DNA of 12,195 nt from an uncultured Massilia sp. (GCA_946886065.1 CAMPHU010000141.1:1-12195); one strand, 5' to 3'; shown: positions 1-8,741, counted from the first letter of the stretch. The notes: generated by a model not told the origin, from the sequence alone. Numbers and translations are program-made.

Positions 1-14
1 GGGAGGGACTGTTG

Positions 15-29
15 CCCCGGCAGCCGGGG
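15..29. repeat. GC-rich inverted repeat (hairpin) near window start
   Basis: CCCCGG and CCGGGG arms flank a CAG loop. No T-run follows on either strand, so it does not read as a classical intrinsic terminator. It probably belongs to the end of whatever gene lies left of the window. No gene is seen between it and the aroG promoter. Confidence 0.4.
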
Positions 30-131
30 GAGGGCTGACCTGTCTCAAGGGGCCGGTCAAGAGGGGAGGGCAATGTCGGCTTGTCGCCACTAATTGTTGT
101 CTGTACAAGCGTGCATCGGCCGACAAAAGGC

Positions 132-161
132 TTGCCAATCTTCACAGCTTGTTGTTATAGT
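132..161 (+). promoter_or_regulatory. Candidate sigma-70 promoter of the aroG leader
   Basis: A -35 box TTGCCA (132-137, 5 of 6 to consensus) and a -10 box TATAGT (156-161, 5 of 6) are 18 bases apart. Transcription would start near 168, about 16 bases before the leader-peptide ATG at 184. That fits an attenuator whose leader is translated as soon as it is made. No better promoter was seen between here and aroG. Confidence 0.6.
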
Positions 162-183
162 CAGACGACCAACCGGACCCCGT

Positions 184-252
184 ATGCGCCAGAACGTTTT
201 CTTTACCTGCTACTTTTACTTTAGCGATTCCAGCCCGACGGCGGTGGAGTAG
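184..252 (+). CDS. Phe/Tyr-rich leader peptide of aroG (22 aa)
   Basis: This short reading frame starts at ATG 184 and ends at TAG 250-252. Residues 5-13 read VFFTCYFYF, so six of the eight residues 6-13 are Phe (four) or Tyr (two), the amino acids that inhibit DAHP synthases. Such codon runs are the hallmark of ribosome-mediated attenuation, as in the Phe-rich leader of E. coli pheA. The run ends at 222; the stop codon lies seven bases after the antiterminator strand at 240-245. A ribosome stalled on the aromatic codons would leave that strand free, and one reaching the stop would cover it. The ribosome binding site is weak (GGA at 175-177). The peptide likely has no function beyond being translated. 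The frame is directly visible; the regulatory role is inferred. Confidence 0.8.
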   Translation: MRQNVFFTCYFYFSDSSPTAVE

Positions 253-321
253 CGGCAGGTTCACGCGACAACGAACAAGTCCCAGCAAATCCAGACAAAC
301 CGCCAGCGATGGCGGTTTTTT
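205..321 (+). promoter_or_regulatory. Transcription attenuator of aroG (protector, antiterminator, terminator)
   Basis: Three competing helices are visible. A protector pairs ACCTGC (205-210) with GCAGGT (255-260). An antiterminator pairs GGCGGT (240-245) with ACCGCC (299-304), extendable by C239-G306, G237-C307 and C236-G308 with single-base bulges. The terminator pairs 297-305 with 310-318 around a GCGA loop and is followed by Ts. The antiterminator uses the 5' arm of the terminator, so the two exclude each other. Low Phe- or Tyr-tRNA would stall the ribosome at 199-222, mask 205-210, release 240-245 and allow read-through. Ample supply would place the ribosome on the TAG, mask 240-245 and terminate. 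The pairings are read by eye; the mechanism follows the E. coli pheA and trp models. Confidence 0.75.
297..321 (+). terminator. Intrinsic terminator of the aroG attenuator
   Basis: AAACCGCCA (297-305) pairs perfectly with TGGCGGTTT (310-318) around a GCGA tetraloop, and Ts continue to 321, then CATTTTC. It ends about 25 bases before the aroG ribosome binding site and lies on the same transcript, the position expected of an attenuator rather than of an end-of-gene terminator. Confidence 0.85.
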
Positions 322-357
322 CATTTTCAGCCCAGACATCACGAAACGGAGTACAGC

Positions 358-1416
358 ATGCCTCGCACCGACGACTTACGCATCCGCGAAATGAAGGAAC
401 TGACGCCGCCCTCGCACCTGATCCGCGAGTTCCCGGTGAGCCCGCAGGCCGAGCAGACCGCCGCGGATGCGCGCGTGGCGCTGCACCGCATCCTGCACGG
501 CCAGGACGACCGCCTGATGGTGGTGATCGGCCCCTGCTCGATCCACGATCCCAAGGCCGCGCTCGAGTACGCGCGCCGCCTGCTCGAACAGCGCCGCCGC
601 TTCGCCGGCGAGCTCGAGATCGTGATGCGGGTGTATTTCGAGAAGCCGCGCACCACGGTCGGCTGGAAGGGCATGATCAACGACCCCTACATGGACAACA
701 GCTTCCGCATCAACGACGGCCTGCGCATGGCGCGCGAGCTGCTGCGCGACGTCAACGAGATGGGCCTGCCCGCCGGCACCGAGTTCCTCGACGTGATCAG
801 TCCGCAGTACATCGCCGACCTGATTTCCTGGGGCGCGATCGGAGCCCGCACCACCGAGTCGCAGGTGCACCGGGAGCTGGCTTCGGGCCTGTCCTGTCCG
901 GTCGGCTTCAAGAACGGCACCGACGGCAACATCAAGATCGCGGCCGACGCCATCAAGGCGGCTTCGCAGCCGCACCACTTCCTGTCGGTGACCAAGGGCG
1001 GCCACTCGGCGATCGTGTCGACCTCGGGCAACGAGGATTGCCACATCATCCTGCGCGGCGGCAAGTCGCCGAACTACGATGCGGCCAGCGTGGAAGACGC
1101 CTGCAGGCAGCTGGCGGCCAACGGCCTGGCTTCGCGCCTGATGATCGACGCCTCGCATGCCAACAGCAGCAAGAACCCGCAGAACCAGGTGCCGGTGTGC
1201 GCCGACATCGGCAGCCAGATCGCGGCCGGCGACGACCGCATCGTGGGCGTGATGATCGAGTCGCACCTGGTGGGCGGCCGGCAGGACCTGGTGCCGGGGC
1301 AGGAGCTGACCTACGGGCAGTCGGTGACGGACGGGTGCATCGACTGGGAGACCAGCCTGGGGGTGCTGGAAGGGCTGGCGGGGGCGGTAAGGCAGCGGCG
1401 CTTGCGGCAGGAGTAA
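358..1416 (+). CDS. aroG: 3-deoxy-7-phosphoheptulonate (DAHP) synthase, class I
   Basis: It condenses phosphoenolpyruvate and erythrose 4-phosphate to DAHP, the first committed step of the shikimate pathway to Phe, Tyr and Trp, in the cytoplasm. The 352 residues follow E. coli AroG (350) almost throughout. Expected metal ligands are present: C60 in IGPCSIHD, H267 in DASHANSS, E301 in MIESH and D325 in TDGC, each one less than in AroG. The substrate segment EKPRTTVGWKG (95-105) and GARTTESQVHRE (162-173) are intact. The N-terminal DDLRI, part of the regulatory region of the family, is kept. From memory, AroG has VTKWGH where this has VTKGGH (211-216), near the effector site, so Phe or Tyr sensitivity cannot be assigned. 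CGGAG (347-351) lies six bases before the ATG. It is a single gene behind the attenuator. The isozyme symbol is by similarity. Confidence 0.95.
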   Translation: MPRTDDLRIREMKELTPPSHLIREFPVSPQAEQTAADARVALHRILHGQDDRLMVVIGPCSIHDPKAALEYARRLLEQRRRFAGELEIVMRVYFEKPRTTVGWKGMINDPYMDNSFRINDGLRMARELLRDVNEMGLPAGTEFLDVISPQYIADLISWGAIGARTTESQVHRELASGLSCPVGFKNGTDGNIKIAADAIKAASQPHHFLSVTKGGHSAIVSTSGNEDCHIILRGGKSPNYDAASVEDACRQLAANGLASRLMIDASHANSSKNPQNQVPVCADIGSQIAAGDDRIVGVMIESHLVGGRQDLVPGQELTYGQSVTDGCIDWETSLGVLEGLAGAVRQRRLRQE

Positions 1417-1434
1417 GGCCGACACGGCGCTGCG

Positions 1435-1466
1435 AACTTGGGCCCCCCTTGGCGGGGCCCCAAGTT
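1435..1466. repeat. Strong GC-rich hairpin downstream of aroG
   Basis: AACTTGGG (1435-1442) pairs with CCCAAGTT (1459-1466). CCCC (1443-1446) then pairs with GGGG (1454-1457), with C1458 bulged and a seven-base loop. No T-run follows, so it is not a typical intrinsic terminator. It could protect the aroG mRNA 3' end or assist Rho. It lies just before the bidirectional terminator at 1508. Confidence 0.5.
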
Positions 1467-1507
1467 TGCCGGCAGCGACGCAGCTTCAACCGCAGCAAGA
1501 AAATAAA

Positions 1508-1535
1508 AAAACGGCGCACCGAAGTGCGCCGTTTT
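1508..1535. terminator. Bidirectional intrinsic terminator between aroG and the TonB receptor
   Basis: AAAACGGCGCAC (1508-1519) pairs perfectly with GTGCGCCGTTTT (1524-1535) around a CGAA loop, a 12-bp stem. A-rich sequence on the left (1501-1507) and T-rich sequence on the right give U-tracts on both strands. It therefore serves both convergent genes: aroG on the plus strand and the receptor on the minus strand, whose stop codon is 18 bases away. Confidence 0.9.
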
Positions 1536-1552
1536 CATTTACGCCATCCCGA

Positions 1553-4474
1553 TCAGAACTTGGCGGTCAGGTTCAGGAAGATGTGGCGGCCCATCGCGTC
1601 GTACACCTGCGGATAGGTGTTGCCGTTGCCGAACACGGCAGCGACCACGCCGGTCACCGGCGGATCCTTGTCCAGCAGGTTGTTGACGCCGACACGGAAG
1701 GTCAGGTTCTTGTTCATGGCCCAGCTGCCGACCATGTCGAGGTAGTTGCGTGCGCCCAGGCGTTCGTCAGCCGGCTCGAAGTCGCTCGCCAGCAGCGGGT
1801 TGTCGCTGGTTGCGTCCAGCTTCACGCCCTTGATGTAGCGCCAGGTCGCGCCCACCTCGATACCGCGCCACGGGGTGCCCCAGACGGCGCGCGCCTTGTG
1901 ACGCCACTTCGGCAGCGGGGTGCCGCAGGTGGTGCCGTGCAGGCCGGCGCAGTCGTACTCGCCCGAACCCGGGAAGTCTTCCGCCTTGAACTCCTTCAGG
2001 TAGGTGCCGACCAGCGACAGGTCCAGGCTGCCCCAGCCGCCCAGCTTCATGCCGTAGTTGGCGCCCAGGTCGATACCCTTGGTCGAACGCATGCCCAGGT
2101 TCAGGTTGGTCGCGATGATCTGCGCGGTCGGCAGGGCCCACAGGGTGCCCAGGCGGTCACGGGTGATCAGCGAGCAGAAGGTCGGATCGCCGGTCTGCAA
2201 GCACTGGGTCAGGGTGGTCGATGCCGGCATGCCGCCGATCACGCCCTTGACCTTCATGTCGAACGCGTCGATGGTCATCGACAGGTTGCGCATCGGGGTC
2301 AGCACCAGGCCCAGGGTGTACGAGTCCGATTTTTCCGGCGCCAGCGCGGTGTTGCCGCCGCTGATCTGGTTGTACTGCTGCGCCGGGCTATCCTCGATGT
2401 TGCCGTACTGGGCAGCGGTGACGCCGGTCAGGGCGCACTGTGCCAGCGTGGCTTCCGGGGTCGCGCCTGCGCACGGATCGTTGGCCATGCCGAACAGGCT
2501 CAGGCCGGCCGGGGTGAACAGTTCCACCACGTTGGCGGCGCGTGCCGCGCGCTGGTAGCTGAAGCGCACCTTGGCCGCCTGCACCGGCGCCCATTCGACG
2601 CCCACACCGTAGGAGCTGGTCTTCTGGCCGGTCGAGTAGTCCGACTTGCGGTAGGAAGCGTTCAGGGTCAGCGCATCGGCGAACGGCATCTTCTCGAGCA
2701 CCGGGATGCGGGTCTCGGCGAAGTATTCGCGCACGCTGAACTGGCCGGACACGCCCATGGTCGGGCCGCCCTGGCCGGCCAGGTCGCCGGTCTGGAAGGC
2801 GGTGTCGGTGTCCAGGGTCAGCTTCTCGGTGCGGTGCTCCCAGCCCAGCGCCAGGCCGACGCCGCTGTTGCTGGTCGGCAGCTTGATGCCGTACTCGCCC
2901 AGGTCGGTGTTCACGTTCAGGCCTTGCACCGACTGGTGGGTGCTGCCCTTCTGGAAGCCCGGGGTCTGCAGGTAGCTCAGCGCTTCCGGCGTCACGCCGC
3001 CCAGGCGCCAGATGTTGTACGGGACGCAGTTCGGATCGGTGCCGTTGGCGAAGCTGCGGCAGACCGGGTTTCCGTTGGCGTCGGCGATGACGTCCAGGGC
3101 GCGGCCGATGCGGGCGTTCGAGAAGTCGTTGAAGTAGGTTTCCGAGAACAGGACCTTGCCCACTTGCGCGAACAGGTCGTATTGCCAGTTGCCGATGTCG
3201 CCCTTCAGGCCGGCCACGCCGCGGTAGGAGGTGTGGCGCTGGTCGTCCTGGCGGCCGCCGCCTTCCACGTTGCGGCGGAAGATGATGGCGTCGGCGGTGG
3301 TGCCCGGACCGGTCAGGCCCAGGTCGGCGCGCCATGCGTCGGTCAGGAAGGGGTTTTCGTAGCGGATTGCATTGCCGCCCGAAGCGTCGAAGCCGAACAG
3401 GCCGGACGGCGCGATCTGCGCGACGGTGTGGTCGTCGTGGAAGCTGGCCTCGGTGTACAGCTTCATGTTGTCGTTGATGTTGTAGTGCGCGAACGAGCTG
3501 AAGGTGTAGCGCTCGGACGGACGGCGGAAGTAGTTCAGCGGGCCGTAGTTGTACTGGTCGGTGGCGGCCACGTACGGACGGGTGTTGCCGGCGGCGTCAG
3601 CCACGGTGCGCTGGCCCGCGGCGGTGAAGAAGCGGCCAGGGAAGCTGGTGCCCGAACCGCCGCAGTTGAAGGTGTCGCCCGAGCTGAAGCCGTCCAGCGA
3701 GCAGGCGGTGAAGTCGCGCTCCGATTGCAGCAGCGGGTCTTCCTTCTTGTAGCCGATGAAGACCACGGCATTGCCCTTGCCGTCGGCGAAGTTACCGCCC
3801 ATCAGCAGGTTAAGGTCCTTGACCTTGGCGTCGGCGCTCTTGTCGCCGGCGACCGGGAAGTTGCGGCGGTTTGCCGCGTCGGCAGCGGCGCCGCCGTTCT
3901 GCTGGTGGTTGTAGAACTGGTAGTTGCCTTCGATCTGAACGCCCTGGAAATTGTCGTTCATGATGAAGTTGACCACGCCGGCCACGGCGTCCGAGCCGTA
4001 GATGGCCGATGCGCCGCCGGTCAGGACTTCGACGCGCTTGATCAGCGAGGCCGGAATCTGGTTCAGGTCGGCTGCGGTGTTGCGCGGGGAACCTGCCGGC
4101 AGGCGGCGGCCATTGACCAGCACCAGGGTGCGGCTGGCGCCGAAGTTACGCAGGTTGACGGTCGCGGTGCCGGTCGAGCCGTTCGAGATCTGGCCGCCCT
4201 GGTCGGCGAACGCCTGGGGCAGGTTGTTGATCAGGCTTTCGACCGAACGCACGCCTTCGAGCTTGATGTCCTTGGCGCCGATCACGGTCACCGGGCTCAC
4301 GCTTTCCAGGTTGGCGGTCGCGATGCGCGAACCGGTCACCTCGACGCGCTGCAGCTGCTGGCCTTCGGCCGGAGCCTGCGGCGCTTGCTGTGCGTAGGCA
4401 GCCGACGCGGCAACTGCCATACCACCTGCGAAGATCAAACGTACTGAGCGAGATAAAACTGTTTCAACCATCAT
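1553..4474 (-). CDS. TonB-dependent outer-membrane receptor
   Basis: A 973-residue outer-membrane beta-barrel that would import a substrate using TonB energy. A signal peptide covers residues 1-28 (basic start, hydrophobic core, cleavage after ASAAYA before QQ). QRVEVTGSRI (42-51) precedes the plug domain (about 57-172), which shows the usual LRNFGASRTLVLVNGRRL (108-125) and VEVLTGGASAIYGSDAVAGVVN (148-169 in part). The barrel fills the rest and ends in Phe, as expected for Bam recognition. The start at 4474 was chosen over the longer frame from 4552 because it begins the signal peptide and has GGGA upstream; the next codon is also ATG. All ten cysteines fall in five close pairs. The substrate is unknown: no FecA-type signalling extension, heme or B12 feature was recognised. 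It ends at the bidirectional terminator and is divergent from a peptide-type ABC importer, which may handle the same substrate (inference). Confidence 0.93.
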   Translation of the reverse strand: MMVETVLSRSVRLIFAGGMAVAASAAYAQQAPQAPAEGQQLQRVEVTGSRIATANLESVSPVTVIGAKDIKLEGVRSVESLINNLPQAFADQGGQISNGSTGTATVNLRNFGASRTLVLVNGRRLPAGSPRNTAADLNQIPASLIKRVEVLTGGASAIYGSDAVAGVVNFIMNDNFQGVQIEGNYQFYNHQQNGGAAADAANRRNFPVAGDKSADAKVKDLNLLMGGNFADGKGNAVVFIGYKKEDPLLQSERDFTACSLDGFSSGDTFNCGGSGTSFPGRFFTAAGQRTVADAAGNTRPYVAATDQYNYGPLNYFRRPSERYTFSSFAHYNINDNMKLYTEASFHDDHTVAQIAPSGLFGFDASGGNAIRYENPFLTDAWRADLGLTGPGTTADAIIFRRNVEGGGRQDDQRHTSYRGVAGLKGDIGNWQYDLFAQVGKVLFSETYFNDFSNARIGRALDVIADANGNPVCRSFANGTDPNCVPYNIWRLGGVTPEALSYLQTPGFQKGSTHQSVQGLNVNTDLGEYGIKLPTSNSGVGLALGWEHRTEKLTLDTDTAFQTGDLAGQGGPTMGVSGQFSVREYFAETRIPVLEKMPFADALTLNASYRKSDYSTGQKTSSYGVGVEWAPVQAAKVRFSYQRAARAANVVELFTPAGLSLFGMANDPCAGATPEATLAQCALTGVTAAQYGNIEDSPAQQYNQISGGNTALAPEKSDSYTLGLVLTPMRNLSMTIDAFDMKVKGVIGGMPASTTLTQCLQTGDPTFCSLITRDRLGTLWALPTAQIIATNLNLGMRSTKGIDLGANYGMKLGGWGSLDLSLVGTYLKEFKAEDFPGSGEYDCAGLHGTTCGTPLPKWRHKARAVWGTPWRGIEVGATWRYIKGVKLDATSDNPLLASDFEPADERLGARNYLDMVGSWAMNKNLTFRVGVNNLLDKDPPVTGVVAAVFGNGNTYPQVYDAMGRHIFLNLTAKF

Positions 4475-4568
4475 GTAAGTTTCCCAGTTAGCCCTGCCGG
4501 CGGTTTTCCGCCCGCGCAGTGTTGTCACAAGCCGTCGATGCAAGAACGGCATCTTTTACCACTCGGCA

Positions 4569-4598
4569 ATAAAAACATTCGCGTGCATACGTTGTCAA
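4569..4598 (-). promoter_or_regulatory. Candidate promoter of the TonB receptor
   Basis: On the minus strand a perfect -35 box TTGACA (4598-4593) lies 18 bases before TTTTAT (4574-4569, 4 of 6 to TATAAT). The start would fall near 4562, giving a leader of about 88 bases before the ATG at 4474. The -35 match is strong and the -10 is moderate. Confidence 0.45.
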
Positions 4599-4747
4599 TC
4601 GTAAAGACAAGGCGAGCAAAAAAAACAACTACTTTTCTAGAAATATTTACTTACATAAAATTTGGTGATATGGCTGGGAAATAAAAGAAGCTTGTCTGTA
4701 CAGCTGGCCTTCTTATCTACGGAATTCCCAACCGCGGTGCGCAAGGG

Positions 4748-4764
4748 TGCACTGCAACAGTGCA
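4748..4764. promoter_or_regulatory. Palindrome, possible operator in the divergent region
   Basis: TGCACTG (4748-4754) and CAGTGCA (4758-4764) are perfect 7-base inverted arms around CAA. A second, offset inverted pair, CTGCA/TGCAG (4752-4765), overlaps it. It sits between the two divergent starts, about 270 bases from the receptor ATG and 220 from the importer ATG. No regulator gene is in the window, and the pattern matches no family consensus that I recognise. Confidence 0.4.
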
Positions 4765-4928
4765 GGATTGAGAAGTTGCTTTTTTGCCACAAAGATTGTT
4801 GTTGTAGCATCCTGGTCGAGGCGCCCAGTCATGTCTTAAAGATATAACGTGGGACTATTGGTCCAGCACAGCCTGTGTCTGTCCACTCCCGGCGATATGC
4901 GCTATCGTTAGGCCTTTTCGGCCCGGCT

Positions 4929-4949
4929 GGCTTGACGCGGAGGCAAGCC
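4929..4949 (+). repeat. Hairpin in the leader of the ABC importer operon
   Basis: GGCTTG (4929-4934) pairs with CAAGCC (4944-4949), leaving a nine-base loop containing GGAGG (4939-4943). The hairpin sits 34 bases before the permease ATG. The loop looks like a Shine-Dalgarno sequence but is too far from any start to serve one directly. Its function is unknown and it may be chance in GC-rich DNA. Confidence 0.25.
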
Positions 4950-4983
4950 CATCCCCGGGGCATGATCGAAGTTCGGGAGTTCC

Positions 4984-5922
4984 ATGCTTGCTTATATCCT
5001 GCGCCGGCTGTGGCAGATGCTGCCGACCATGGCGGGCGTCGTCGTGCTGGTGTTCGTGCTGTTCAACTGGGTCGGCGGCGATCCGGCCTACCTGCTGGCC
5101 GGGAAGATGGCCGACACGGCGGCGATCGAGAACATCCGCCGCCAGCTCGGCACCGACCAGCCTTATACGGTGCAGCTGTGGATCTTCGTGAAGCAGATCC
5201 TCAGCTTCGATTTCGGCAACGCCTGGAGCACCGGCGAGCCGGTCTCGCACATCATCTCCAGCCGGCTGGGGCCGTCGCTGACGGTGCTGGTGCCCCTGAC
5301 GGTGCTCGAAACCCTGTTCGGCATCGCGCTGGCGCTCGGCATCGCCTTCGTGCGCGGCTCGCTGACCGACCGCGCCGTCATGGTGGCGTGCACGGTCGGC
5401 ATGTCGGTCTCGATCCTGGTCTACATCATCGTGTTCCAGTATGTCTTCGCCTACAAGCTGGGCCTGTTCCCGGTGCAGGGCTGGGGCGAATCGCTGGGCG
5501 AGAACCTGCTGCGTTATGCGCTGCTGCCCATCATCATCGGCCTGGCCGTGTCGGTCGCGCCCACCCTGCGCCTGTACCGCAGCTTCGTGCTCGACGAGGC
5601 CGGCCAGGACTATGTGCGCACCGCGCGCGCCAAGGGCCTGTCCGAGCGCCGCATCGTCTGGGTGCACGTGCTGCGCAATGCCGCGATCCCGATCATCACC
5701 CATGTCATGGCCAACCTGCCGGCGCTGCTGATCGGGGCCTTCCTGCTCGAGCGTTTCTTCGGCATTCCCGGCATCGGGCGCGAAGTGATCCTGGCGGTGG
5801 AGCGCAGCGACTTCCCGGTCATCAAGGCGATCACGGTCTACGTGGCCGCCGCGACCATGGTGTTCAACCTGCTGGCCGACCTGCTGTACCAGGCGGTCGA
5901 CCCGCGCGTGCAGCTCACATGA
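4984..5922 (+). CDS. ABC importer permease, DppB/OppB type
   Basis: This is an inner-membrane permease of 312 residues for the peptide/nickel/opine class of ABC importers. It begins MLAYILRRLWQMLPT, the typical DppB-type amphipathic start followed by a first membrane helix (about 14-30). A periplasmic segment follows (30-95), then further helices near 98-123, 133-157, 176-196, 238-256 and 280-303. The EAA coupling motif that contacts the ATPase is at about 212-231 (RTARAKGLSERRIVWVHVLR). GGGAG at 4975-4979 lies four bases before the ATG. The stop overlaps the next gene's ATG by four bases (ATGA), implying translational coupling. The length matches DppB and OppB better than the longer YejB. 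The substrate is not certain: peptides are the default guess, but the family also moves nickel and other solutes. No binding-protein gene is next to it. Confidence 0.9.
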   Translation: MLAYILRRLWQMLPTMAGVVVLVFVLFNWVGGDPAYLLAGKMADTAAIENIRRQLGTDQPYTVQLWIFVKQILSFDFGNAWSTGEPVSHIISSRLGPSLTVLVPLTVLETLFGIALALGIAFVRGSLTDRAVMVACTVGMSVSILVYIIVFQYVFAYKLGLFPVQGWGESLGENLLRYALLPIIIGLAVSVAPTLRLYRSFVLDEAGQDYVRTARAKGLSERRIVWVHVLRNAAIPIITHVMANLPALLIGAFLLERFFGIPGIGREVILAVERSDFPVIKAITVYVAAATMVFNLLADLLYQAVDPRVQLT

Positions 5923-6947
5923 ACCCGGCGGCGACCATGACGATCCATTCCGCATCCCCCGGCCTGTGGACGCTGGCCTGGCGCCGCCTGCGCGCCGACC
6001 GCATCGCCATGGCCTCGCTGGCCGTGGTGGCCGGCTTCCTGGTATTGCTGCTGCTGTCCGCCGGCGGCCTGGTGGCGGCCGACTGGGAAGACGAGGTGGC
6101 GGTCAACTATGCGCCGCCGGGCTTCGTCGGGGCGGACGCCGCCACCCGCGCCCTGGCGGCGGCCCAGGCGCCGCGCCCCGTGCCGCCCAACGCCTTCGAT
6201 CCGCTGGCCGCCGAGCTGGCCGAGCTCAAGGCGCAGGCGGCGGCCGCAGGAGCGCCGGTGGAGAAGCGCACGACCTTGCCCTTCGGCGCCGACAAGTGGG
6301 GCCACGACATCGTCAAGAAGACCATCAAGGGCGGCGAGACCTCGATCGTGGTGGGACTGGTGGCGGCCTTCCTGGCGGTGGCGCTGGGCACCGTGTTCGG
6401 CGCGCTCTCGGGCTTCTACGGCGGCTTCGTCGACGACCTGTTCAACTGGTTCTACAGCGTGTTCACCTCGATACCCTCGATCCTGATGATCCTGACCGTG
6501 GCCGCCGTGCTGCAGCAGAAGGGCGTGACGACCATCGTCCTGATCCTGGGGCTGACCGGCTGGACCGGGCCCTACCGCCTGATGCGCGCCGAGTACATGA
6601 AGCACAAGGCGCGCGAGTACGTGATGGCGGCCGACGCCATCGGGGCGTCCGCCTGGCGGCGCATGTTCGGCCACATCCTGCCGAATGTCTCGCACGTGGC
6701 CCTGGTGCAGATGTCGATCCTGGTGGTCGGCTTCATCAAGGCCGAGGTGATCCTGTCCTTCCTGGGGTTCGGCGTGCCTGTCGGCGTCGTGTCCTGGGGC
6801 AGCATGCTGAACGAGGCGCAGAACGAACTCATCCTGGGCAAGTGGTGGCAGCTGGCCGCGGCCAGCGGCGCCATGGCGCTGCTGGTGACGGCCTTCTCGC
6901 TGTTCGCGGATGCGCTGCGCGACGCCCTCGACCCGAAACTGAAGTGA
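5919..6947 (+). CDS. ABC importer permease, DppC/OppC type
   Basis: This second permease (342 residues) would pair with the DppB-type protein to form the membrane channel. The first helix is at about 31-54. A long periplasmic stretch follows (55-125), unusually rich in Ala and Pro, with a short helical-looking LAAELAELKAQAAAA. Then comes FGADKWGHDIVKKTIKGG (122-139), equivalent to the GTDxxGRD segment of DppC, and the main membrane domain (about 141-332). The EAA motif is at 235-255 (YVMAADAIG, then HILPN). The C-terminus DALRDALDP is typical. The start at 5919 overlaps the previous stop as ATGA; an ATG at 5937 is possible but less well coupled. Usual OppC/DppC proteins have about 300 residues; the extra length is in the periplasmic segment. 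The ATPase gene starts two bases after its stop. Confidence 0.9.
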   Translation: MNPAATMTIHSASPGLWTLAWRRLRADRIAMASLAVVAGFLVLLLLSAGGLVAADWEDEVAVNYAPPGFVGADAATRALAAAQAPRPVPPNAFDPLAAELAELKAQAAAAGAPVEKRTTLPFGADKWGHDIVKKTIKGGETSIVVGLVAAFLAVALGTVFGALSGFYGGFVDDLFNWFYSVFTSIPSILMILTVAAVLQQKGVTTIVLILGLTGWTGPYRLMRAEYMKHKAREYVMAADAIGASAWRRMFGHILPNVSHVALVQMSILVVGFIKAEVILSFLGFGVPVGVVSWGSMLNEAQNELILGKWWQLAAASGAMALLVTAFSLFADALRDALDPKLK

Positions 6948-6949
6948 CC

Positions 6950-8644
<1,695 letters not shown>

Positions 8645-8741
8645 CTACGTGCTGATCGTACTGCGCGCACGCACCGGCTTCACCGTTGCGAATATGCCAA
8701 ACCGCCTATGGCGCCGCCCTGTGAGCGCCCCTGAATTGGGC

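Larger units (their letters stand above)
4475..4983. other. AT-rich divergent intergenic region
   Basis: About 510 bases lie between the divergent receptor and ABC importer starts, clearly richer in A and T than the genes, especially 4560-4860. It holds a candidate receptor promoter (4569-4598), two short stems in the receptor leader (GGCGG/CCGCC at 4499-4512 and GCCGT/ACGGC near 4530-4550), a 17-bp palindrome (4748-4764) and a hairpin before the importer (4929-4949). The reading frame at 4662-4847 has no ribosome binding site or recognisable content and is not called. No convincing promoter was found for the importer. Confidence 0.7.

Noticed and set aside
97..107. TTGTCTGTACA shared with 4692-4702, as a possible common regulatory site
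   Set aside because: An 11-base match between two places in a 12-kb window is expected by chance, and the contexts differ in orientation and distance to genes.
142..342. 66-codon minus-strand frame over the aroG leader
   Set aside because: It has no recognisable content, and the plus strand here is explained by promoter, leader peptide and terminator.
309..1616. 435-codon frame overlapping aroG in another frame
   Set aside because: It starts inside the attenuator terminator and gives an Arg/Pro/Gly-rich product, a shadow of aroG codon usage.
1466..4447. 993-codon open frame on the plus strand across almost the whole TonB receptor
   Set aside because: It is antisense to a receptor with clear signal peptide, plug and barrel. 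Its translation is compositionally odd (Val/Ala/Gln/Arg/His-rich) with no recognisable domain, as expected from GC-rich codon bias in the opposite frame.
4662..4847. 61-codon plus-strand frame in the divergent gap
   Set aside because: No ribosome binding site, no recognisable domain, and it spans the AT-rich regulatory DNA and the palindrome.
4843..4848. TATAAC as a -10 box for the ABC importer operon
   Set aside because: No -35-like sequence lies 15 to 19 bases upstream, so a promoter cannot be supported.
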